Source: Phycisphaerae bacterium (GTDB lineage: Bacteria > Planctomycetota > Phycisphaerae > Phycisphaerales > SM1A02). Taken from it: a DNA stretch of 11,022 bases. This document shows positions 6,481 to 11,022 of the stretch, piece by piece (the stretch's first letter is position 1; each line of letters opens with the position of its first letter). The DNA is taken from assembly GCA_002862325.1 (NCBI GenBank), contig PKCT01000163.1:1-11022 (forward strand). The letters are read 5' to 3'. Made by a program: the position numbers and the translations under genes. The notes beneath the pieces were generated by a model that was not told where the DNA came from, did no database searches, and saw only the letters and a list, made by a program, of their open reading frames with translations.

Positions 6481-7527
6481 TCAATCGGAGGGGAAGACCG
6501 CGATCGGAACGACGATGAACGGCGCATCGCTCGCCATCGACCGAGCGATGTTCGACTGCTGCGACCACACGTTCCACGCATCCTGGCTGACGACCTGCTG
6601 CGGGTCGGCCGAATCGGAAGGCAGCAGCCGCGGCGCGGACTCGAGGCCACCAGCCCCCATCATCTCGCCCACCGCCGCCACGACTTCGGAGACATCGTCG
6701 CGCGGAACCACGAGCGCGTAGTCGAAGCCGCGACGCGCCAGATCCGCTCGAACGCGACGGGGAGGCAACTCCTGCCTCGGCGCTCGACCCTCCTGGCCGG
6801 CGATCGCTCCGTTCGGTGAATCGTTTCGAACCAGCAGCAGGTTCCTGCTGTCGGCGAGCAGACTCATCGCCGTCTCCGTGGAGATGGGATCTTCGACGGG
6901 CATCGCGAGGGCGAAACTGGAGATTTCGGCGACGCCCCCAGCCGACGCCGTCGCTTCGTCGCCGGAATCGAGGACGGCATTCGCCTGATCGAGTCTCGAG
7001 CCGATGAGCAGACCGATCACCGTACAGGCGACGCCGATGACCGCGGCGATCTCATAGGGGCGACGTCGGGCGCGACGCCGACGCTTGGCGACGTGACGAA
7101 CCGATTGCTCCATGAATTCGGTCGGCGCCATGCCCTCCGGAGGCACGACGTGATCCACGACGAGTTCCCCGCGCGCCAGCTGGCCGCGTACCGGTCCCAG
7201 CAGATCGCCGTGGGAGGACTCCTCGAGCGAAGCCGTTCGAAGCAGTCGATGGTCGTCCCGCATGCGCCGCAGGCGATCGGCGAGACCGGGCTCCTCCTGG
7301 CCGATTCCATCGATGAAGGTCTGGGACTCCTCCATGCTCATGGTCGACTCGATGAACCGCAGAGCTTCGTTGGCGTCGTCGAGCATCGCCACGCCGGGAA
7401 CGTCCACCAAGGGTGCTTCCGCCTCGTGCGGAACCTCTCTCTCCGAGGGTGCGTCGCCACGGTCTGCAGCGTCCTGCTCGGTGGGCCGACTCGTGGTGCG
7501 ATCGATGTTGTGTTCGCGATCATCCAT
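6481..7527 (-). CDS. Putative anti-sigma factor, single-pass membrane protein
   Basis: The 348-residue protein probably holds the neighbouring ECF sigma factor at the membrane. Its layout supports this. There is an acidic, disordered start (1-40), a helical cytoplasmic domain (about 46-140, with ADRLRRMRDDHRLLR at 83-97), a basic stop-transfer cluster KRRRRARRR (148-156), and one membrane helix (about 158-177). A periplasmic domain of about 170 residues follows. No HxxxCxxC zinc motif is present; the only cysteine lies in the membrane helix. It is therefore not a classical ZAS anti-sigma factor. Part of the outer domain (about 205-290, including DLARRGFDYALVVPRDD) has an alpha/beta look and may be a sensor. 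The gene lies 291 bp downstream of the sigma gene on the same strand. The role is inferred from topology and position, not from a recognised motif. Confidence 0.7.
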   Translation of the reverse strand: MDDREHNIDRTTSRPTEQDAADRGDAPSEREVPHEAEAPLVDVPGVAMLDDANEALRFIESTMSMEESQTFIDGIGQEEPGLADRLRRMRDDHRLLRTASLEESSHGDLLGPVRGQLARGELVVDHVVPPEGMAPTEFMEQSVRHVAKRRRRARRRPYEIAAVIGVACTVIGLLIGSRLDQANAVLDSGDEATASAGGVAEISSFALAMPVEDPISTETAMSLLADSRNLLLVRNDSPNGAIAGQEGRAPRQELPPRRVRADLARRGFDYALVVPRDDVSEVVAAVGEMMGAGGLESAPRLLPSDSADPQQVVSQDAWNVWSQQSNIARSMASDAPFIVVPIAVFPSD

Positions 7528-7763
7528 TCGCTGTACTACTCGCCCACTCGAAACGTAATCGTCTCTCGCACCAATCTACCAGCCCGTCCCGAAGGTTCTC
7601 GGCCATGGGCCTTTTTTCGCAACCCTCTCGACCGCGAGGTACCTCACCTCGGCAGAAGGAGGCTCATACTCCTAGCTACGCGGTCTCTGGACATCTATGG
7701 GGACCGTCTCGAATATCTTCGACACTTCAGTCTCCAGTCCGTTCCCAGGTTCCAATCGAAAGC

Positions 7764-7799
7764 GGGCGGGAATCCAGGAATGAACGATTCCCACCGCCC
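7764..7799 (-). other. Strong hairpin in the sigma/anti-sigma intergenic gap
   Basis: The 291-bp gap 7528-7818 holds no gene I can support. Its clearest element is this inverted repeat. On the plus strand GGGCGGGAATC (7764-7774) pairs with GATTCCCACCGCCC (7786-7799), leaving an 11-base loop and a three-base bulge. In the minus-strand transcript it forms about 20 bases after the sigma stop codon. No T-run follows, so it may act as an attenuator, an RNA processing site or a partial terminator that lowers anti-sigma expression relative to sigma. The rest of the gap shows no clear promoter. Confidence 0.45.
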
Positions 7800-7818
7800 C
7801 CAGGGGTCCCCCGCCCGA

Positions 7819-8553
7819 TCATGCGCTGCCGTGACCCATCTGCTCGAGGGCGTCGCGGAGCGCGGTCCGGGCACGAAACAGTCGGCTCTTCACCGTTCCG
7901 ATCGGGATTCCCAGCACCTCGGCGATGTCGCTGTAATCCAGGCCCTGAAGGTCCCTCAACACCAGGATGGCCCTGGCCTGAAGGTCGACCATGCCCAGAG
8001 CGGTGACGACGTTGCGACGCAGATCCTTGTTCTCAACCCGAGAAAGCGGGCTCGGCTCGCGCGTCCCCAGCTCGCCGCCCGACTCCTCGTCCGGCAGCCG
8101 TGCGTGCTTACGAAGCTTCTCTCTCCGCAGATGGGTGTAGACGCAGTTGAGGGCGACTCGAATGCTCCAGGTCGAGAAGCGTGCTCGACCGTCGAATCCA
8201 GGAAGTCCCTCGTACATGCGAAGGAATGCATCCTGGGCGACATCCGATGCCACCTCGGGACGCCCGAGCATGCGCAGGCAGAGGCCGTAGATCCGCGGCT
8301 GAACCCGCTGGAACAGCAGATCGAGAGCGGCGTTGGAGCCCTCTTTCCAGGATTCGATCAACTCGAGATCGGGATCGGTGACGGGAGTATTGGAGGCGCG
8401 GACGGCTCCGAGAACCCCGGACATCCCCGGATCGGGATCGAGCGCAGCGTGGGTCCCGCTCGCGGCGTTCATGACGAGGGTTCGAGACGGCCTCGATGCG
8501 TTGCCGCCGGCGGGCCGATGCGATTGTTCAGACGAGATCGGTTGGTCGTGCAT
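7819..8553 (-). CDS. ECF-type RNA polymerase sigma factor
   Basis: The 244-residue protein directs RNA polymerase to a set of stress or envelope genes. Region 2 spans about 62-147: DPDLELIESWKEG, then VASDVAQDAFLRMYE (101-115, the core-binding DxxQD-type helix), then FSTWSIRVALN (126-136) before the basic HLRREKLRK. Region 4 spans about 182-236 and ends in a helix-turn-helix, SDIAEVLGIPIGTVKSRLFRART (208-230). A 60-residue low-complexity N-terminal extension precedes region 2. I chose the ATG at 8553 because it has GAGGT nine bases upstream. The frame stays open to an ATG at 8730, but that stretch has weaker third-position GC bias, no Shine-Dalgarno, and its ATG lies within a -10-like box. 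ATGs at 8472 and 8427 are shorter options. The anti-sigma-like gene follows on the same strand. Confidence 0.92.
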   Translation of the reverse strand: MHDQPISSEQSHRPAGGNASRPSRTLVMNAASGTHAALDPDPGMSGVLGAVRASNTPVTDPDLELIESWKEGSNAALDLLFQRVQPRIYGLCLRMLGRPEVASDVAQDAFLRMYEGLPGFDGRARFSTWSIRVALNCVYTHLRREKLRKHARLPDEESGGELGTREPSPLSRVENKDLRRNVVTALGMVDLQARAILVLRDLQGLDYSDIAEVLGIPIGTVKSRLFRARTALRDALEQMGHGSA

Positions 8554-8723
8554 GTCTGGTGAACCTCGCGTCTCGGTGTTGCGCGGGAGCACGATCGCTC
8601 GCCGCCGACTACTGAACCTCGCCACGGGAACCGTTGGATCGATCCCCCGACAAGAAGCGTGCCAGTCGTGTCGGCCCCCTGGCTCGAGGCCTTGGGGATC
8701 TCCGAACGGTGAAAACGCCTCCT

Positions 8724-8753
8724 TTGACATACTAGGGCGATCGGCACGAGAAT
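8724..8753 (+). promoter_or_regulatory. Putative sigma-70-type promoter for purB
   Basis: A perfect TTGACA (8724-8729) is followed after 18 bases by GAGAAT (8748-8753), four of six matches to the -10 consensus. Transcription would start near 8760, leaving a leader of about 70 bases before purB. The -10 box overlaps the palindrome at 8750-8765. Confidence 0.45.
8729..8734 (-). promoter_or_regulatory. Possible -10 element for the ECF sigma gene
   Basis: Read on the minus strand this is TAGTAT, five of six matches to TATAAT. It would give a leader of about 170 bases before the ATG at 8553. Seventeen bases upstream is TCGAAT, a poor -35 match. An AAAGGAGG run just downstream on the same strand has no start codon at a usable distance. 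Confidence 0.28.
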
Positions 8754-8765
8754 TCGAGCGAATTC
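8750..8765 (+). repeat. Perfect palindrome (operator candidate) in the sigma-purB divergent spacer
   Basis: The arms gaattcg (8750-8756) and cgaattc (8759-8765) are exact inverted repeats around a two-base centre. It straddles the -10 box and the expected start site of the purB promoter, where a bound repressor would block transcription. No regulator gene beside it explains it. Confidence 0.45.
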
Positions 8766-8832
8766 CCCCAGGGTCGCCTCATTCGATGGCGATCTCGACG
8801 TTCCATCGTCCCACCTCGACCGCTGGAGTGCC

Positions 8833-10299
8833 ATGGCAGAGTCATCTCAGACCGATCCTCCCCCGTCGATGCACCAGAGCTACCGATCGCCTCTCGAGTC
8901 GCGCAATGCCTCGAAGGAGATGCGGGAGGTGTTCTCGGAGCAGCGAAAATTCTCCACATGGCGACGAATCTGGCACGCGCTCGCCGCGACCCAACGCGAT
9001 CTCGGCCTTCCCGTGAGCGACACGGCCATCGCCGAAATCGAGCAGGTGCTCGAAGACATCGATTTCCAGAGCGCGGCTTCCCACGAAGCCAGACTTCGAC
9101 ACGATGTCATGGCACACGTCCACACCCTCGGAGAGCAGGCCCCGAACGCCGCCGCCATCATCCATCTCGGAGCCACGAGCCAGGATGTCGTCTGCAACGC
9201 CGATCTGCTCATTCAGCGTGACGCCCTCTCGCTGACATGCACCAAGCTGGCCATGGTGGTCGATCGTCTCGGCCGGTTCGCAGAGACCTACCGCGCACTC
9301 CCTTGCCTGGGCTTCACCCACTATCAACCCGCCCAGCCCACCACGGTCGGGAAGCGGGCCGCGCTCTGGGCCCAGGACTTCGCCATCGCGCTCGACGACC
9401 TGGAACGGAGACGTGATGGCCTTCGATTTCGGGGCATGCGCGGGGCCACCGGGACGCAAGCCTCGTTCCTCGGCCTGCTCGAAGGCAACGCCGAGGCGGT
9501 CGACGCACTGGAGGCCGGCGTGGCGGAGAGGCTCGGTTGGCCCTCGGATGCGACCTGGCCTGTCTGCGGACAGACCTACCCGCGACTCTCCGACGCCTTG
9601 GTGCTCAATAGTCTCGCCACCGCGGCCGCTGCCGTGCACAAGTGCTGCAACGATCTCCGACTTCTTTCGAATCTCCGCGAAGTCGAAGAACCCTTCGAGA
9701 AGACGCAGATCGGCTCGAGCGCCATGGCCTACAAGCGCAATCCCATGCGTTGTGAACGGGCGACCGGACTCGCCAGGTTCGTGATGAACCTGGCCGGAAA
9801 CGGGCTCGACACCGCAGCGACGCAGTGGATGGAACGGACGCTGGACGATTCGGCCAATCGGAGACTCTCGATTCCCGAGGCATTCCTGGGCCTCGATGGC
9901 TGCCTCGACATCATGATCAACGTCACCGGGGGGCTCATCGTCAATCGAAACATGGTCGCGAGACGGCTCGAAGAGGAGCTTCCCTTTCTCGCGACCGAAG
10001 ACCTCATGCTCGAAGCGACCCGCCGCGGAGGCGATCGTCAGGCGCTGCACGAGATCGTTCGAGTCGCCAGCATGGAAGCGAGTCGCCGAATCAAGGAAGA
10101 GGGTGAACCCAACGATCTGATCGACCGGCTTCGTGGGCACGAGGCGTTCCAGGAACTGCCGCTGGATGACCTTCTACGCCCGGAACGATTCACCGGTCGA
10201 GCGAGCGAGCAGGTGGATCGGTTCCTGGAATCCACGGTTGAGCCCATCCGCAGCCGCTATCAGGGGCTCCTTGACAGTGAATCTAGCCTCCGAATTTGA
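8833..10299 (+). CDS. purB: Adenylosuccinate lyase, eukaryote-like long form
   Basis: It acts twice in purine synthesis, splitting fumarate from SAICAR and from adenylosuccinate. At 488 residues it matches animal ADSL (about 484) rather than the common bacterial form of about 430. The animal-like motifs are YRSPLESRNAS (17-27), LRHDVMAHVHTLG (88-100), IIHLGATSQD (109-118), LGFTHYQPAQPTTVGKR (159-175, catalytic His163) and GATGTQASFL (204-213). Others are the signature loop GSSAMAYKRNPMR (294-306, catalytic Ser295 or Ser296), ERTLDDSANRR (334-344) and FTGRASEQVDRFLE (453-466). The ATG at 8833 has GGAG four bases upstream; ATG at 8869 is an alternative that keeps the conserved domain. It is transcribed divergently from the sigma gene and appears monocistronic. 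Confidence 0.96.
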   Translation: MAESSQTDPPPSMHQSYRSPLESRNASKEMREVFSEQRKFSTWRRIWHALAATQRDLGLPVSDTAIAEIEQVLEDIDFQSAASHEARLRHDVMAHVHTLGEQAPNAAAIIHLGATSQDVVCNADLLIQRDALSLTCTKLAMVVDRLGRFAETYRALPCLGFTHYQPAQPTTVGKRAALWAQDFAIALDDLERRRDGLRFRGMRGATGTQASFLGLLEGNAEAVDALEAGVAERLGWPSDATWPVCGQTYPRLSDALVLNSLATAAAAVHKCCNDLRLLSNLREVEEPFEKTQIGSSAMAYKRNPMRCERATGLARFVMNLAGNGLDTAATQWMERTLDDSANRRLSIPEAFLGLDGCLDIMINVTGGLIVNRNMVARRLEEELPFLATEDLMLEATRRGGDRQALHEIVRVASMEASRRIKEEGEPNDLIDRLRGHEAFQELPLDDLLRPERFTGRASEQVDRFLESTVEPIRSRYQGLLDSESSLRI

Positions 10300-10307
10300 G
10301 ACTGGAT

Positions 10308-10375
10308 AAATTTCGCCGATCTTCGCCAAAAACTGGCCTAAATGCGGCAAAATTATGGCGAAACATCCGCCAAAA
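10308..10375. other. AT-rich stretch with phased A-tracts, possible curved DNA
   Basis: The spacer 10300-10542 holds no gene. Its first part is much richer in A and T than the flanking genes. A-tracts begin at about 10308 (aaattt), 10328 (aaaaa), 10349 (aaaa) and 10372 (aaaa), that is 20, 21 and 23 bases apart, near two helical turns each. Three are preceded by GCC or GGC. TTTCGCC (10311-10317) and GGCGAAA (10357-10363) are also inverted copies. Such phasing is known to bend DNA. It lies upstream of the Hc1-like gene, so it could be part of that gene's control region. Confidence 0.4.
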
Positions 10376-10411
10376 CCCTTTCTAAACACCCCTGAAGAGA
10401 CCAAACTCACC

Positions 10412-10439
10412 GCCGTTAAGTGAGCAAGAAACGGCTTTT
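10412..10439 (+). terminator. Weak intrinsic terminator after purB
   Basis: GCCGTT (10412-10417) pairs with AACGGC (10430-10435) across a 12-base loop, followed directly by TTTT. The stem is short, but its position 113 bases after the purB stop and before the next gene's leader fits a terminator. Confidence 0.5.
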
Positions 10440-10542
10440 CGAACGATAAGCACGTATCCTCAGGACTATTCCGCTCGCCCAGAAAAGATCCCTCGAAGGG
10501 GTTCTCCACTCGGCGAACACTCATCGGAAGGAGCTCTAGACC

Positions 10543-10716
10543 ATGGAAGCATACGAGCAGCTTCGCCGCCTCCTCGATTCCTGCGTGGAGGACGTTCAGA
10601 AGGCGGCCGGAGGTAACAAGGCCGCCGGCACGCGAGTTCGCAAGGTGATGCAGGAGGTCCGCGAGACCGCCAAGCAACTCCGAAGCGACATCCTCGACGC
10701 CCAGAAGTCGGGCTGA
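10543..10716 (+). CDS. Small histone H1-like (Hc1-type) nucleoid protein
   Basis: The 57-residue protein starts at ATG 10543 after a strong GGAAGGAG (10526-10533) with a nine-base spacer. It is entirely helical in appearance, with no signal or membrane segment. The core GNKAAGTRVRKVMQEV (24-39) followed by ETAKQLRSDILDAQKSG matches the N-terminal domain of the chlamydial histone-like protein Hc1, which carries a similar GNKAAAQRVR stretch. Unlike Hc1, the Lys/Ala-rich DNA-binding tail is absent: the stop codon follows SG directly, and no other frame downstream encodes such a tail. Short tail-less relatives are known in other bacteria, including Bacteroidetes. It probably binds DNA or compacts the nucleoid, perhaps as a dimer. 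It is monocistronic, with a strong terminator 38 bases downstream, and looks built for high expression. Confidence 0.85.
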   Translation: MEAYEQLRRLLDSCVEDVQKAAGGNKAAGTRVRKVMQEVRETAKQLRSDILDAQKSG

Positions 10717-10754
10717 ACGCAACCCCCATCGCACATTTCGTCATGTGACGATCG

Positions 10755-10782
10755 ACGCCACGGCATCGCCGTGGCGTTTTTA
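10755..10782 (+). terminator. Strong intrinsic terminator of the Hc1-like gene
   Basis: A perfect 10-bp stem, acgccacggc (10755-10764) with gccgtggcgt (10768-10777), closes a three-base loop. It runs straight into a T-tract (10777-10781). This is the clearest terminator in the window. Confidence 0.92.
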
Positions 10783-10900
10783 TATGACCTCCTCTCGCGC
10801 TCGATGCCGTGATCGTCCACCGGGGAACTCGAGAATCACCAGCCCGCCCCGGAGTCGCTACAGTCGCGAGCCTCCACCCCTACTCAACAGGAATTGCCAC

Positions 10901-11022
10901 GTGCCTGCAGAAGCGCTCTTCGAGTATCCCGAGATCGATTTCGCGTTCTGGGTGAAGTACGGCAGGTGGTCGTTCTCTGAGTCGTGTGGGTCCGTTCACT
11001 TCAACGACAAGTACTTCTCGCA
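10901..11022 (+). CDS. Start of an unrecognised gene running off the right edge
   Basis: The frame is open for 40 codons from a GTG at 10901 to the window end. AGGA lies upstream with an eight-to-nine-base spacer, and no other in-frame start lies nearby. The visible N-terminus is MPAEALFEYPEIDFAF, then WVKYGRWSFSESCGSVHFND. It is rich in aromatic residues (F, W, Y) and acidic near the start. There is no signal peptide and no motif that I recognise. A TACAGT (10859-10864) about 40 bases upstream could be a -10 box, without a clear -35. The 118 bases between the previous terminator and this GTG hold nothing else. Confidence 0.6.
   Translation, partial: MPAEALFEYPEIDFAFWVKYGRWSFSESCGSVHFNDKYFS

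Noticed and set aside
5603..6577. 324-codon minus-strand open frame opposite plsY, rich in H, E, R and G.
   Set aside because: Composition is typical of an antisense shadow; plsY motifs are intact on the plus strand.
7093..8562. 489-codon plus-strand open frame opposite the sigma and anti-sigma genes.
   Set aside because: The minus strand encodes a clear ECF sigma factor and a membrane protein there; the plus-strand product has no recognisable motif.
8554..8730. N-terminal extension of the sigma factor starting at ATG 8730.
   Set aside because: Weaker third-position GC bias, no Shine-Dalgarno, and the ATG lies within a -10-like TAGTAT. The ATG at 8553 is better supported.
8842..10140. 432-codon minus-strand open frame opposite purB.
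   Set aside because: It is fully antisense to an unmistakable adenylosuccinate lyase and shows no motif.
10174..10734. 186-codon minus-strand open frame across the purB end, the spacer and the Hc1-like gene.
   Set aside because: It crosses the purB terminator and the Hc1-like gene with its strong ribosome site. The product looks unlike any known protein.
1..11022. Possible mobile element, CRISPR array, tRNA, defence island or riboswitch.
   Set aside because: I found no transposase, integrase, spaced direct repeats, cloverleaf or known aptamer core. Gene content is housekeeping throughout.

Overview
This window looks like a chromosomal housekeeping region of a GC-rich planctomycete, most likely from the class Phycisphaerae. 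The lineage is inferred from gene content, not from a marker gene. The clues are a pyrophosphate-type phosphofructokinase, an ECF sigma factor paired with a cysteine-poor membrane anti-sigma protein, LPS-heptose genes, an adenylosuccinate lyase that resembles the animal enzyme, and a tiny histone-H1-like (Hc1-type) protein. There is no transposase, integrase, CRISPR array, tRNA or rRNA that I can support, and no sign of a mobile island.

Layout. Positions 1-3509 form a minus-strand run read right to left: a PPi-dependent phosphofructokinase, lysyl-tRNA synthetase (lysS), then a secreted protein cut off by the left edge. The last two overlap by GTGA, so this is probably one operon. A 123-bp divergent spacer (3510-3632) separates it from a plus-strand envelope cluster (3633-6475): a GmhB-like HAD phosphatase with an added C-terminal membrane hairpin, an unrecognised 105-residue protein, a family 9 heptosyltransferase (WaaF-like), and the phospholipid acyltransferase plsY. 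Gene ends overlap (25 bp and ATGA) or lie 10 bp apart, which suggests co-transcription. Together they point to heptose-containing LPS and membrane lipid synthesis.

Positions 6481-8553 carry a minus-strand pair, an ECF sigma factor followed by a single-pass anti-sigma-like membrane protein. They are separated by a 291-bp gap containing a strong hairpin. The pair converges on plsY with only 5 bp between stop codons. Divergently from the sigma gene runs purB (8833-10299). The shared 279-bp spacer holds a promoter-like TTGACA-18-GAGAAT whose -10 box overlaps a perfect palindrome.

After purB comes an unusually AT-rich stretch with A-tracts spaced about two helical turns apart, then a weak terminator. 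Next is the 57-residue Hc1-like protein gene, with a strong Shine-Dalgarno and its own strong intrinsic terminator. A new unrecognised gene begins at 10901 and runs off the right edge.

Nothing here is clearly a new multi-gene system. The most unusual items are the GmhB-like phosphatase with a degraded zinc loop and membrane tail, the unknown protein embedded next to it, the animal-like PurB, and the tail-less Hc1 protein behind possibly curved DNA.
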